The notes: generated by a model not told the origin, from the sequence alone. A DNA stretch of 64,000 bases from Parahoeflea alexandrii (GCF_024105735.1 NZ_JAAAML010000001.1:372001-436000); one strand, 5' to 3'. Counted from the stretch's first letter, positions 17,952 through 27,190 are shown. Program-made: numbers and translations.

Positions 17952-18257
17952 ATGAGCCAGTACTTGCTTGCGTTTCGCGGCGGCATGCCGAAATCACCCG
18001 AAGAGGGAGCGAAAATGATGGAGGCCTGGAATACCTGGATGGGCGAGTTGGGGGACGCGCTTGTTGACCCGGGCGCGGGCCTCGGCAAGTCCCGTTTTCT
18101 GACGGGCCCGGGACAGGAGGAAACCGCGGGAAATCCTCTGTCCGGCTACACCGTGGTCGAAGCCGCCGATATCGAGGCGGCGCTGGAAATCGCAGGCCGC
18201 AATCCGATCTTCTCGCTTGGCGGAACCATCGAAGTCGCCGAACAGTTGAAGTTCTGA
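17952..18257 (+). CDS. YCII-related small protein
   Basis: A 101-residue protein with the YCII/DGPF dimeric alpha-beta barrel pattern: MSQYLLAFRGGMPKSPEEGA at the start, WMGELGDALVDPGAGLGKSR in the middle, and the ending GYTVVEAADIEAALEIAGRN typical of this family. The biochemical function of these proteins is mostly unknown. It is the likely target of the divergent TetR regulator. The start is ATG at 17952 after AGGGAG. Confidence 0.78.
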   Translation: MSQYLLAFRGGMPKSPEEGAKMMEAWNTWMGELGDALVDPGAGLGKSRFLTGPGQEETAGNPLSGYTVVEAADIEAALEIAGRNPIFSLGGTIEVAEQLKF

Positions 18258-18340
18258 GCAGTGGCGACATGGTTTTTGGAATTCCCGGTCACGCTGCCCG
18301 TCGCCGCCTGGGGTGCCTGGATCCTGTGGACGGCCAAGTT

Positions 18341-19228
18341 CTAACGGAATCGGGCAGCCAGTTCGGCAATGCTCGCGGCGAGCAGTGGCTGTCCGCCCGG
18401 TTGCCAGCCGAGAGCGCGGATCTTGTCCGTCGTCATCGCTGCAACGTCCTCGCGGGCCGCGGGGGCGGGTAGCGGCACATCGCATCCGTTTTCCGCTTTC
18501 ACACAGGCGAGGATCTTGTGCGTGTCGGTGACGATGTCCGAGACATTGAAGCTCTGTCCGCCGACCTTGTCTGCATCCGTCTCCAGCATCAGCCTCACGG
18601 CTTGCCCGGCGTCACGGCCGTGCACTTCGGTTCCGGCGCGAACCTCGACCGGGCGTCCGGCCAGGTAGTCAGCAAACAGGTCGTCCCACTTGTTCGGTCT
18701 GAGATCACCATAGACGCCGGTGAGGCGCAGGCTCGAGGTGGTGAAGTCCGGCGCATTCAGGGCCGCGAGCGCCTGTTCCCCCAGAAGCTTGATGTCTCCG
18801 TAGAGCGAAGCGGGCTTCAAGTTCAGGTCTTCCGTCAGTGGCGTGCCCGGCGCCACACCGTCATAGACCGCGCGGCTTGAGAGGAACACCACGCGCTGTA
18901 CACCGGTGTTCTTCGCGGCTTCGAACAGCCGGATGCTGCCATCGAGATTGAGCCGGCGGAAGCGGTCCGGATCATCGCCCTCTCCGCCGCGATAGCGTCC
19001 GGGCAGGTGGTCGAAGGCGGCATGGACAACGGCATCGATCCCGGCACAGAGATGTTGGTCGAAGGCTTCCGGATCGAGCGTGGCGGGGCGGAAGGCGACG
19101 GCCTTGGGGAACAGGTCATTGGCAGGCGGCGTCCTGCCCGCAACCGTCACATCGTAACCAGCATCAAGCAGCGTCTCGACGATATACCGCCCGACCAGGC
19201 CGGTGCCGCCGGTGACCAGGGCCTTCAT
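18341..19228 (-). CDS. sqdC: SqdC, NAD-dependent epimerase/reductase-like protein of sulfolipid operon
   Basis: A 295-residue extended-SDR protein. The N-terminal Rossmann motif MKALVTGGTGLVGRYIVETL is complete, and the active-site region has VVFLSSRAVYDG and SLYGDIKLLGE (Tyr-x3-Lys). It is last in the order sqdB-sqdD-sqdC, as described for Rhodobacter sphaeroides and Sinorhizobium meliloti sulfoquinovosyl diacylglycerol genes. The symbol rests on that order and family. Its ATG overlaps the sqdD stop by four bases. Confidence 0.78.
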   Translation of the reverse strand: MKALVTGGTGLVGRYIVETLLDAGYDVTVAGRTPPANDLFPKAVAFRPATLDPEAFDQHLCAGIDAVVHAAFDHLPGRYRGGEGDDPDRFRRLNLDGSIRLFEAAKNTGVQRVVFLSSRAVYDGVAPGTPLTEDLNLKPASLYGDIKLLGEQALAALNAPDFTTSSLRLTGVYGDLRPNKWDDLFADYLAGRPVEVRAGTEVHGRDAGQAVRLMLETDADKVGGQSFNVSDIVTDTHKILACVKAENGCDVPLPAPAAREDVAAMTTDKIRALGWQPGGQPLLAASIAELAARFR

Positions 19229-20097
19229 CCGTCGTCCGATCCGGAGGGATTGGCGAGCGAGGCAATGTCCGGGATCGCCTTGCCCTCGTGAAACGCATGC
19301 CAGAAATCGATCAGTGGCCGCAGCCTGTCCGCCTTGGGATGGTCGGCCTCCCAGGGTTTTTCATACTGGTAGTGCAGCACGCTGATCTGTTTCCAGTCCC
19401 ATAAGTCCGGCAGATTGAACCAGACATATTGCAGCATGTTCATGGTCACCGGCAGGCCATGCCAGTCGGGGAAGAAAGTCTGAAGGAACGTCTGGTCGGT
19501 GCGCCGCCAGAACACGTCCGGTTGGTCCAGCATCTCAAGCATGGCGGCGAAGGTCTCGAGCGACGGCTTGGCAACGAAGACGCCGGAATTCATCCGGTGG
19601 AAATCCCGCAAGGTCTCGTAGACATTGGGGGCAGCGGAGAATTCGGGATAGTCGAACAGCTTGTCGATGTTGCGCAGCACCAGTGCATCGGCATCGATGA
19701 AGACGCACGACTGGTAATCGATCAGCTGCCAGAGCCTGAGCTTGCAGAAATTGTCGAGCGGCGAATGAAACGCCGGCTTGCGCCCCTTGGTGAAGGGCGC
19801 ATCGGCGTGCAGCCTGCCGCGGGCATGGCGCGCGTTGAAATCGTCCGAGGTGTCGAGCAGCTCGGTGCGGACCAGGCGGCAGCCGAGATCCGACAGCGGC
19901 GCCAGCGATGATTGCTCGACTCCGCCGGTGTGCAGAACAACGATATCCGCATCCGCACCGGTGTGCCGGATCGACCGGGCCAGCGCCAGCGCGCCCATGG
20001 CGTAGTCCCGGTTGGTGACGAGCGTGACATAGGCCCGGTCGCTTGCGGCCGGCCTGTCAGCGATCAGGCCCTCGGGCAGGGGGGCGGCGGTGCTCAT
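19225..20097 (-). CDS. sqdD: SqdD, family 8 glycosyltransferase of sulfolipid synthesis
   Basis: A 290-residue glycogenin-like GT8 glycosyltransferase, proposed to transfer sulfoquinovose from its UDP form to diacylglycerol. The N-terminal YVTLVTNRDYAMGALALARS (about 23-42), the DxD metal motif in VFIDADALVLRNIDKLF (about residue 137), NSGVFVAKPS and the C-terminal LHYQYEKPWE are all visible. It overlaps both neighbours by four bases (ATGA), so the three genes form one coupled transcript. Confidence 0.85.
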   Translation of the reverse strand: MSTAAPLPEGLIADRPAASDRAYVTLVTNRDYAMGALALARSIRHTGADADIVVLHTGGVEQSSLAPLSDLGCRLVRTELLDTSDDFNARHARGRLHADAPFTKGRKPAFHSPLDNFCKLRLWQLIDYQSCVFIDADALVLRNIDKLFDYPEFSAAPNVYETLRDFHRMNSGVFVAKPSLETFAAMLEMLDQPDVFWRRTDQTFLQTFFPDWHGLPVTMNMLQYVWFNLPDLWDWKQISVLHYQYEKPWEADHPKADRLRPLIDFWHAFHEGKAIPDIASLANPSGSDDG

Positions 20098-21314
20098 GAA
20101 ACGGATTTGAGCGCCTTGCCTTCCGGGTCGCGGTTGATCGTATTGGCTATATCCCGGGTCCAGGCCGACACCGCCGGTACACGCGAACGGTCGACGCGGT
20201 AGGCGAATTTCTTCGCGACGTCGACGACTTCTTCCAGCAAGCCTTCCTTCAGTGTCGTCGGCTCAAGTCCGAGGCCGAGAAACTTCTCGTTGCGGACAAC
20301 GAGGTCGTTTTCGGCAGCTTCCTTGCGCGGGTTCGGCAGCCAGGCAATGTCGGCACCGGTCATTCCGGAGATCATCTTGGCGAGATCGCGGACCCGGTGG
20401 GTCTCGGTCATCTGGTTGAAGATCTCGACCTTGGCGCCGCGTGCCGGTGGGTTCTCAAGCGCGATCTCGATGCAGCGCACGGAATCCTGGATATGGATGA
20501 AGGCGCGTGTCTGGCCGCCGGTGCCGTGCACGGTGAGCGGATAGCCGATGGCGGCCTGAATAAGAAAGCGGTTGAGCACCGTGCCGTAGTCGCCGTCATA
20601 GTCAAAGCGGTTGACCAGTTGATCGTGACGCCTGGTCTGGTCGGTGTGGGTGCCCCAGACGATGCCCTGATGCAGGTCGGTGATGCGCAGATTGTCGTTC
20701 TTGGCGTAGAACTGGAAGATCAGCTGATCAAGGCATTTGGTCATGTGGTAGATCGAGCCGGGATTGGACGGGTAGAGGATATCCTGCTTCACCGTCTCGC
20801 CGGCCATCGTGTCGATGCCGACCGGCAGATAACCTTCGGGGATCGCCGCGCCAACTGTCGAGTAACCGTAGACGCCCATGGTACCCAGATGTACCAGATG
20901 CGCATCGAGATCGAGCTCCACCATCGCATTGAGCAGATTGTGGGTGGCGTTGACGTTGTTGTTGACGGTGTAGTTCTTGTGCCGGTCGGTCTTCATCGAA
21001 TAGGGCGCGGCGCGCTGTTCGGCGAAATGCACGATCGCGTCGGGGCGCTCTTTGGCGAGCCAGTTTTTCAGCACGTCATAGTCGCGTGCCATGTCGATCA
21101 GGTGAAAATGGATCTTGCGGCCGGTCTCGGCGTGCCAGATGCGGGTGCGCTCCTGGATCGAATCCATCGGGGTGAGCGACTGTACTCCGAGTTCGGTGTC
21201 GATCCAGCGCCGCGACAGGTTGTCGATGATGTGGATCTCATGCCCGGCATTGGAAAGATGCAGTGATGTCGGCCAGCCGACGAACCCGTCGCCGCCCATG
21301 ATTGCAATCTTCAT
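20094..21314 (-). CDS. sqdB: UDP-sulfoquinovose synthase
   Basis: A 406-residue SDR enzyme forming UDP-sulfoquinovose from UDP-glucose and sulfite, the head-group donor for the phosphorus-free lipid SQDG. The Rossmann motif IMGGDGFVGWPTSLHLS, the SQD1-specific stretch HFAEQRAAPYSMKTD, HLGTMGVYGYS with catalytic Thr, and SIYHMTKCLDQL (Tyr-x3-Lys) are all intact. It is first in the sqdBDC operon. In relatives sulfolipid is most important under phosphate limitation; I did not find a clear Pho box upstream. Confidence 0.95.
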   Translation of the reverse strand: MKIAIMGGDGFVGWPTSLHLSNAGHEIHIIDNLSRRWIDTELGVQSLTPMDSIQERTRIWHAETGRKIHFHLIDMARDYDVLKNWLAKERPDAIVHFAEQRAAPYSMKTDRHKNYTVNNNVNATHNLLNAMVELDLDAHLVHLGTMGVYGYSTVGAAIPEGYLPVGIDTMAGETVKQDILYPSNPGSIYHMTKCLDQLIFQFYAKNDNLRITDLHQGIVWGTHTDQTRRHDQLVNRFDYDGDYGTVLNRFLIQAAIGYPLTVHGTGGQTRAFIHIQDSVRCIEIALENPPARGAKVEIFNQMTETHRVRDLAKMISGMTGADIAWLPNPRKEAAENDLVVRNEKFLGLGLEPTTLKEGLLEEVVDVAKKFAYRVDRSRVPAVSAWTRDIANTINRDPEGKALKSVS

Positions 21315-21439
21315 CGATGATTCTCCTGTGCCTGCATGGTTTTCATCCTGATAGATCGGTTTTATGACAGAAACACGATTGTCTCAAACCCATCTTCGGG
21401 TTGTGGACAAGTGCGCAGAGGATCGGGCAGGCCGGAAAC

Positions 21440-21913
21440 ATGGACATATCGCTATCGGGACAGATGCAGGACGGCAGCCACCGGCTGACGCAGCGTGTCT
21501 ATTACGAGGACACGGATTTTTCCGGTTTCGTCTATCATGCCCGCTATCTGCATTTCTTCGAGCGCGGCCGCACGGACTTCATCCGGCTTCTCGGGGTTTC
21601 GCAGGGGCAATTGCATGCGCAGAGCGATCCCGCGGATGTGGTTGCCTTCGTGGTCCGGCGGATGGAGATCGATTTCAGGACTCCGGCGCGGATGGACGAT
21701 GTGCTGACCATCGAGACGACGCCGGCAGAAGTGCGGGGGGCACGGATGCTGCTCAGCCAGGTGATCAGGCGTGAGGATGAAGTGCTGGCGTCTGCAGAGG
21801 TGACTGTGGCGGTGATCAACGGTTTCGGCCGGGCGCGACGGCTGCCGGAAACGCTGATGCAGCGGTTGGCCGGCTCCGGTCCGGAGGACAAGCCAGCCGA
21901 GGAGCAGGCATAG
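21440..21913 (+). CDS. ybgC: YbgC-type acyl-CoA thioesterase of the Tol-Pal cluster
   Basis: A 157-residue hot-dog-fold thioesterase. RVYYEDTDFSGFVYHARYLHF includes the catalytic Asp and the YHARYL motif, and FERGRTDFIRLLG follows. The gene leads the Tol-Pal cluster in most proteobacteria. The ATG at 21440 was chosen over an upstream TTG. Its TAG overlaps by one base the GTG of a methionine aminopeptidase paralogue, which is inserted between ybgC and tolQ. Confidence 0.9.
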   Translation: MDISLSGQMQDGSHRLTQRVYYEDTDFSGFVYHARYLHFFERGRTDFIRLLGVSQGQLHAQSDPADVVAFVVRRMEIDFRTPARMDDVLTIETTPAEVRGARMLLSQVIRREDEVLASAEVTVAVINGFGRARRLPETLMQRLAGSGPEDKPAEEQA

Positions 21914-22671
21914 TGATTGTTTCCTTGGACGATGAACTCGGAAAGCTTCGCGAGATCGGGAAGATTTGCGCCAATACGATACAGGTCATGGCAAAGGCAA
22001 TGGAGCCGGGCATGACGACACGTGAACTCGACGGGATCGGCAGGCGGCACCTCGAGTCTCACGGGGCGCAGTCAGCGCCGGAATTCTGCTATGATTTTCC
22101 CGGTGCGACCTGCATCTCGATCAATGAAGAGGTCGCTCACGGCGTTCCCAGTGATCGTGTCATTGCCGCCGGCGATCTGATCAATATCGATGTCTCGGCG
22201 CTCAAGGACGGCTATTTCGGCGATACCGGCGCATCCTTCGGCATCGAACCGGTGGCCAACAAGACCCAGCGTTTGCTGCGGGACGGCAAGAGGGCGCTCT
22301 CGGCAGGTCTCACCCAGGTGAAGAGTGGCGCGCGCTATGCGGCAATCGGTGAATCCATCGGCCGGTTTGCCAAGAAGAACGGCTATACGCTCATTCGCAA
22401 TCTGGCCAGCCACGGTGTTGGCCTGTCCTTGCATGATGAGCCAGAGGAGATTGCCACCTGGCCGGACCGTCGCGAGAAGCGCCTGATGCAGGATGGACAG
22501 GTGTTCACGATAGAACCGTTCCTGTCCTTCGGAGCAACGCTGGCCGAAGACGGCGACAATGAAAATGACGCCTGGACGCTCTACTCCCTCCCACGCGCGC
22601 TGACGGTTCAGTTCGAACACACCGTTGTCGCAAGCCGCAACGGCCCGATCATCCTCACGCTTCCGGACTGA
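21913..22671 (+). CDS. type I methionine aminopeptidase paralogue
   Basis: A 252-residue M24 metallopeptidase, the length of bacterial MAP. Metal ligands are in INIDVSALKDGYFGDTGASF (two Asp), SHGVGLSLHDEPEE (His), FTIEPFLSFG (Glu) and QFEHTVVAS (Glu); the substrate His is in NEEVAHGVPSD. All five ligands are kept, so it may be active. Small departures from typical MAP, such as SHGVG for GHGIG, suggest a second copy rather than the housekeeping enzyme. It starts with GTG, overlapping the ybgC stop by one base. Confidence 0.82.
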   Translation: MIVSLDDELGKLREIGKICANTIQVMAKAMEPGMTTRELDGIGRRHLESHGAQSAPEFCYDFPGATCISINEEVAHGVPSDRVIAAGDLINIDVSALKDGYFGDTGASFGIEPVANKTQRLLRDGKRALSAGLTQVKSGARYAAIGESIGRFAKKNGYTLIRNLASHGVGLSLHDEPEEIATWPDRREKRLMQDGQVFTIEPFLSFGATLAEDGDNENDAWTLYSLPRALTVQFEHTVVASRNGPIILTLPD

Positions 22672-22711
22672 TGGAAGGCGCCGGAGGCTGCCTCGCAACC
22701 GGATCCGAATC

Positions 22712-22727
22712 CTAACCAAGCCTTAAC
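22712..22727 (+). promoter_or_regulatory. CtrA-type box (one mismatch) upstream of tolQ
   Basis: CTAA-N7-TTAAC, one base off the TTAA-N7-TTAAC consensus, 188 bases before the tolQ ATG in the 243-base gap after the aminopeptidase gene. An AT-rich stretch (AATAATTTATTAG) follows and may hold the promoter. Binding is inferred. Confidence 0.4.
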
Positions 22728-22914
22728 CATAATAATTTATTAGAGAAATCATTAGGATTGCGCGGATCGCGTGCGCCATCCTTTGACCAAATTTGACCGC
22801 GAGAAGACAATGAAAGTGGTTAGGCGGCAATCGCTCACTTCTGGTCTCCCGGTAAAAGTGACGTCTTGGCCGCCCGGTAATGAAGCCGGGCGTTTGGATT
22901 CGAGGGTTAATTGA

Positions 22915-23631
22915 ATGGAACAGGTTGGACTTGCAGCAACCAGCGACGTAACGCTCTGGTCGCTCTTCATGCAGGCTGGTTTTGTGGTCAAGCTGGTGAT
23001 GCTTGGACTGATCGGTGCATCGATATGGACCTGGGCCATTGTCGCGGACAAATGGATCTCGTTCGGCAAGTTCCGGCGCCAGCTCGACCAGTTCGAGCAG
23101 GTGTTCTGGTCGGGGCAGTCGCTTGAGGAATTGTACCGGACCCTGTCGGACCGGAAATCGTCGGGCATGAGTGCGATCTTCGTCTCGGCCATGCGCGAGT
23201 GGAAAAAGTCCTTCGAGCGCGGCGCCAAGTCGCCAATCGGTCTGCAGATGCGGATCGACAAGGCAATGGATGTGGCGCTGGCGCGTGAGGCGGAAGCTCT
23301 GGAATCCCGGCTCGGCTCGCTGGCGTCGATCGGATCGGCCGCGCCATTCATCGGGCTGTTCGGCACCGTGGTCGGCATCATGACCTCGTTCCAGGCCATC
23401 GCCGGATCGAAATCCACCAATCTTGCCGTGGTGGCGCCGGGCATTGCCGAAGCACTGCTTGCCACCGCGATCGGCCTGCTTGCGGCGATTCCGGCGGTGA
23501 TCGCCTACAACAAGTTTTCATCCGATGCGGGCAAGCTGTCCGCGCGGATGGAAGGTTTTGCCGACGAGTTTTCCGGAATCCTGTCGCGGCAGATCGACGA
23601 GCGGATGAACGCCCGTCAGGCCGCAGAATAG
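22915..23631 (+). CDS. tolQ: Tol-Pal system inner-membrane protein TolQ
   Basis: A 238-residue MotA/ExbB-family proton-channel subunit that with TolR powers outer-membrane constriction at division. There are three membrane helices at about 21-42 (VVKLVMLGLIGASIWTWAIV), 140-165 (GSAAPFIGLFGTVVGIMTSF) and 173-200 (VAPGIAEALLATAIGLLAAI), with the conserved Thr/Pro positions in the last two. It is the first gene of tolQRAB-pal-cpoB; tolR starts 9 bases later. Confidence 0.96.
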   Translation: MEQVGLAATSDVTLWSLFMQAGFVVKLVMLGLIGASIWTWAIVADKWISFGKFRRQLDQFEQVFWSGQSLEELYRTLSDRKSSGMSAIFVSAMREWKKSFERGAKSPIGLQMRIDKAMDVALAREAEALESRLGSLASIGSAAPFIGLFGTVVGIMTSFQAIAGSKSTNLAVVAPGIAEALLATAIGLLAAIPAVIAYNKFSSDAGKLSARMEGFADEFSGILSRQIDERMNARQAAE

Positions 23632-23640
23632 GGGGCCGGA

Positions 23641-24093
23641 ATGGGCATGTCCGTATCAGGCGGCCAGGGCGGCGGTTCGCGCCGCGGCAGACGTGGCCGC
23701 CGCAAGCAGCTTCTGAGCGAGATCAACGTCACGCCATTCGTCGACGTGATGCTTGTGCTCTTGATCATCTTCATGGTGGCCGCGCCGCTTCTGACCGTGG
23801 GCGTGCCGATCGATCTGCCGGAAACCGAGGCCAGGGCACTGAATTCCGAAACCCAGCCGATCACGGTTTCGGTCAATTCGTCTGGTCAGGTGTTTCTGCA
23901 GGAAACCGAGATCGCCGTTGACGAAGTGGTGGCCAAGCTCGAGGCGATTGCCACCACCGGTTATGATGAACGGATTTATGTGCGCGGCGATACCAATGCG
24001 GATTACGGCACTGTCATGAAGGTGATGGCGCGTATTTCCGCGGCCGGGTTCAAGAACCTCGGCCTGGTGACGCTGCAGGAACAGGACAGTTGA
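23641..24093 (+). CDS. tolR: Tol-Pal system protein TolR
   Basis: A 150-residue ExbD/TolR protein with a single N-terminal membrane helix. LLSEINVTPFVDVMLVLLII carries the conserved proton-binding Asp, after a basic Gly/Arg-rich N-terminus (GGGSRRGRRGRRKQ). The periplasmic domain includes PLLTVGVPIDLPETEA and the ending MARISAAGFKNLGLVT typical of the family. It lies in the tol operon 10 bases before tolA. Confidence 0.96.
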   Translation: MGMSVSGGQGGGSRRGRRGRRKQLLSEINVTPFVDVMLVLLIIFMVAAPLLTVGVPIDLPETEARALNSETQPITVSVNSSGQVFLQETEIAVDEVVAKLEAIATTGYDERIYVRGDTNADYGTVMKVMARISAAGFKNLGLVTLQEQDS

Positions 24094-24103
24094 CGGCGCG
24101 CTG

Positions 24104-25159
24104 ATGAAGGGAAGTCTGGCGACATCTACGGTTTTGCATGTGCTGGTGCTCGGGGCTGCGCTGTCGTCCTTCACCGCGCCGCGGACGCTTGAGGTCGCGG
24201 ATGTGGAATCGTTTCCCGTCAGCATCGTGCCGGTCGAGGAGATCACCCAGATCCAGCAGGGTGAGAAAACCGCGCCCATCGCCGAGAGGGCTGCGCCAAT
24301 GCCGACGTCACGTCCCAACCCGGTGCCGGACGCGGAAAACGCCGGAGACAATTCGGTTGATCTGACGTCCAGCGCGGCGGCCACGCCCAGCCCCAGGGAA
24401 GTGGTTTCGGAAGCGCCGCCCAAACCTGCAGAACAGCCGGCCCCGAAGCCTGCACCGGAAGCGCCGGAACCGGTGGCCGAGCCGACGCCGGCACCCGACC
24501 CAGTGCCAGAGCCCGCGGCTGAAAAGCCGGCGGAGCCGACACCGGCTCCGGTCGATGTCGCCGCGCTGCCGGCCGAGACGACGCCTGATCCGGTGGCTGA
24601 AGCAATCACCGAGGCGGCTCCGGCCGAACCGCAATTTGCTGCCTTGCCGAGTGCCGGACCCGTGCCGCAAACCCGTCCGGAGCCGGCAAGGGAGGCTGCA
24701 CCGAAGCCCGCGCAGGAAACCGCCTCGTCGAAGGAGAGCGATTTCAATGCCGATCAGGTGGCAGCGCTGCTCAACAAGCAGGATGCCGCGGGTGGCGGCG
24801 CGAAGCGGTCGACCGAAACCGCTTCGCTTGGCGGCACCCGGACAACCCGGGGCAACACGCTCAGCCAGAGCGAGATGGATGCGCTGCGCGGACAGATCCA
24901 GAAGTACTGGAACATCATTCCGGGCATGGCCGATGGCGGCGATGTGCGGGTGACGGTAAAGATGAGGCTTGATCCGGCCGGCAACATCATCGGTGAACCG
25001 GATGTATCGGCCAGCGGCGGTTCGGCTGGAACCCGTGGTACGCTGTCGGGCAGCGCCCGTCGCGCGGTTCTCAGGGCGCAGCCCTACCAGTTGCCGAAAG
25101 AGAAGTATGATTCATGGGCGGAAGTGATCGTCAACTTCGATCCCAGCCAGATGTTCTAA
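24104..25159 (+). CDS. tolA: Tol-Pal system protein TolA
   Basis: A 351-residue protein bridging TolQR to the outer membrane. It has an N-terminal membrane helix (residues 8-25). A long Pro/Ala/Glu-rich rod follows at about 75-215 (PAPEAPEPVAEPTPAPDPVP and similar), in place of the Ala/Lys helical rod of enteric TolA. The C-terminal TonB-like domain (MDALRGQIQKYWNIIPGMAD, VTVKMRLDPAGNIIGEPDVS, YDSWAEVIVNFDPSQMF) contacts TolB. The rod type is usual for alphaproteobacteria. Operon context makes the call secure. Confidence 0.93.
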   Translation: MKGSLATSTVLHVLVLGAALSSFTAPRTLEVADVESFPVSIVPVEEITQIQQGEKTAPIAERAAPMPTSRPNPVPDAENAGDNSVDLTSSAAATPSPREVVSEAPPKPAEQPAPKPAPEAPEPVAEPTPAPDPVPEPAAEKPAEPTPAPVDVAALPAETTPDPVAEAITEAAPAEPQFAALPSAGPVPQTRPEPAREAAPKPAQETASSKESDFNADQVAALLNKQDAAGGGAKRSTETASLGGTRTTRGNTLSQSEMDALRGQIQKYWNIIPGMADGGDVRVTVKMRLDPAGNIIGEPDVSASGGSAGTRGTLSGSARRAVLRAQPYQLPKEKYDSWAEVIVNFDPSQMF

Positions 25160-25177
25160 GCGCTGAAAGGCTGCATT

Positions 25178-26491
25178 ATGAAAATGATCAATCACATTCT
25201 TGGCGTTCCCCTGGCCATGGTTGCAGCACTGCTGCTGCTCACGGCCGGGCCGGCGCGCGCCGTGGTGGAAATCGACATCAACCGCGCCAATGTCGAGCCG
25301 CTGCCGATCGCCATTACCGATTTCATTTCGAACGACGAGCTGGGTGCGCAGATCGCAGCGGTTGTTTCGGCCGACCTGAAGCGGTCGGGGCTGTTTGCGC
25401 CGATCGACAAGGCCGCCTTCATCGAGAAGATTTCCAATCCAGATGCAGCGCCGCGGTTCCAGGACTGGCGGGTGATCAATGCGCAGGCGCTTGTCACGGG
25501 CCGGCTGGCGCGGGAGGCCGATGGACGGTTGCGGGCCGAGTTCCGGCTGTGGGACACTTTTGCGAACCAGCAGCTTTCGGGCGAGCAGTTCTTCACGCGG
25601 CCGGAGAACTGGCGGCGCGTGGCGCACATCATCGCCGATTCGATCTATGAGCGGCTGACCGGCGAGAAGGGCTATTTCGACAGCCGGGTCGTGTTCGTAT
25701 CGGAAAGTGGTCCGAAGACCGCGCGCCAGAAGCAACTGGCGATCATGGACCAGGATGGCGCCAATCTGCGCATGCTGACCAATGCCAATGACATCGTGCT
25801 GACGCCAAGGTTCTCGCCAAGCCGGCAGGAAATCACCTACATGTCGTTCGAGGGCGGCCAGCCGCGGGTCTACCTGCTGCAGCTGGAAACCGGTCAGCGC
25901 GAACTGGTCGGCAACTTCCCGGGAATGACCTTCTCGCCGCGGTTCTCGCCGGATGGGCAGAAGGTGATCATGAGCCTTCAGCAGGATGGCAATGCCAATA
26001 TCTACACCATGGACTTGCGCTCGCGTCAGACAACGCGGCTGACCAACACCGCCGCCATCGACACCTCGCCGTCCTACTCGCCCGATGGCAACCAGATCGT
26101 TTTTGAGAGCGACCGCGGCGGACGCCAGCAGCTTTACATCATGGGTGCCGACGGGTCCAACCAGCGGCGTGTCTCATTCGGGGACGGATCCTATTCAACG
26201 CCGGTCTGGTCGCCGCGCGGTGACCTGATCGCCTTCACCAAGCAGTCGGGCGGCAAGTTCTCGATCGGCGTGATGAAGACCGACGGGTCCGGCGAACGCA
26301 TCCTGACCACCGGCTTTCACAATGAGGGGCCGACATGGAGCCCCAACGGGCGGGTTCTGATGTTCTTCCGCCAGCCTGCAGGGGCCGGCGGTCCGCAGAT
26401 CTATTCGATCGACCTGACCGGCTACAACGAGCAACTGGTCAGCACGCCGAGCTATGCGTCGGACCCGGCCTGGTCGCCCTTGCTGGAGTAG
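25178..26491 (+). CDS. tolB: Tol-Pal system periplasmic protein TolB
   Basis: A 437-residue periplasmic protein with a signal peptide (ending AGPARA, about residue 28), an N-terminal alpha-beta domain to about 165, then a six-bladed beta-propeller made of WD40/PD40 repeats ([96 protein letters not shown]). It interacts with Pal and TolA. pal follows after a 166-base gap with its own leader. Confidence 0.97.
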   Translation: MKMINHILGVPLAMVAALLLLTAGPARAVVEIDINRANVEPLPIAITDFISNDELGAQIAAVVSADLKRSGLFAPIDKAAFIEKISNPDAAPRFQDWRVINAQALVTGRLAREADGRLRAEFRLWDTFANQQLSGEQFFTRPENWRRVAHIIADSIYERLTGEKGYFDSRVVFVSESGPKTARQKQLAIMDQDGANLRMLTNANDIVLTPRFSPSRQEITYMSFEGGQPRVYLLQLETGQRELVGNFPGMTFSPRFSPDGQKVIMSLQQDGNANIYTMDLRSRQTTRLTNTAAIDTSPSYSPDGNQIVFESDRGGRQQLYIMGADGSNQRRVSFGDGSYSTPVWSPRGDLIAFTKQSGGKFSIGVMKTDGSGERILTTGFHNEGPTWSPNGRVLMFFRQPAGAGGPQIYSIDLTGYNEQLVSTPSYASDPAWSPLLE

Positions 26492-26657
26492 GGGTAGATC
26501 CTGAAAACGGCAGGATTTCGCCGTCTTTGCGCCTCATTGTGCGTTCAAACGCTGCAATCAGGAACGAAAATGTTGAAAAATTAACTGTCTTTGTTCAACG
26601 CCGATTAACCGCGACCGGTTACAAACGGTCAACCAAACACTTCCAAGGAGTCCGGCC

Positions 26658-27164
26658 ATGCGCCGCATGCAAGAACTTGCCCGCAACCCGGCGATGATCG
26701 CGCTTTTTGCTGCGCTCATGCTGACAGGCTGCGCATCGAAAAAGAACAATCTGCCCAACAATGCCGCCGATCTCGGTCTTGCGGGGAACGCAGCCCCGGG
26801 CACGCAGCAGGACTTCACCGTCAATGTCGGTGACCGGATATTCTTCGACACCGACTCTTCGGTCATCCGCGCTGATGCCGCGGCGACGCTTGATCGCCAG
26901 GCGCAGTGGCTCAACCAGTATCCGAACTATCAGATCACCGTTGAAGGCCATGCCGACGAACGCGGCACCCGCGAATACAACCTCGCGCTCGGTGCGCGCC
27001 GCGCCGCTGCCACACGGCAGTATCTCTCGACCCGTGGCGTGGCTGCAAACCGCATCAACACGATCTCGTTCGGCAAGGAGCGTCCGGTCGCGGTCTGCGA
27101 TGACATCTCCTGCTGGTCGCAGAACCGGCGTGCAGTCACTGTTCTCGGCGGCGCCGGAAGCTGA
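26658..27164 (+). CDS. pal: peptidoglycan-associated lipoprotein Pal
   Basis: A 168-residue outer-membrane lipoprotein. The lipobox MLTGC places the lipidated Cys at residue 26. The OmpA-type peptidoglycan-binding domain covers about 55-165: VGDRIFFDTDSSVIRADAAA, YQITVEGHADERGTREYNLA, and NRINTISFGKERPV. It tethers the outer membrane to the wall and recycles with Tol during division. A strong terminator follows at 27191. Confidence 0.97.
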   Translation: MRRMQELARNPAMIALFAALMLTGCASKKNNLPNNAADLGLAGNAAPGTQQDFTVNVGDRIFFDTDSSVIRADAAATLDRQAQWLNQYPNYQITVEGHADERGTREYNLALGARRAAATRQYLSTRGVAANRINTISFGKERPVAVCDDISCWSQNRRAVTVLGGAGS

Positions 27165-27190
27165 CCGCAGATAGCGGGCGTTGAATGCAG

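Noticed and set aside
18261-18344. 27-codon frame starting GTG directly after the YCII gene stop, with a hydrophobic end (WGAWILWTAKF)
   Set aside because: Too short, no ribosome-binding site, same frame as the preceding gene, and it abuts the sqdC 3' end. It may be a remnant but cannot be supported.
24104-25159. Considered a TonB energy-transducing protein instead of TolA
   Set aside because: The operon tolQ-tolR-x-tolB-pal fixes it as TolA.
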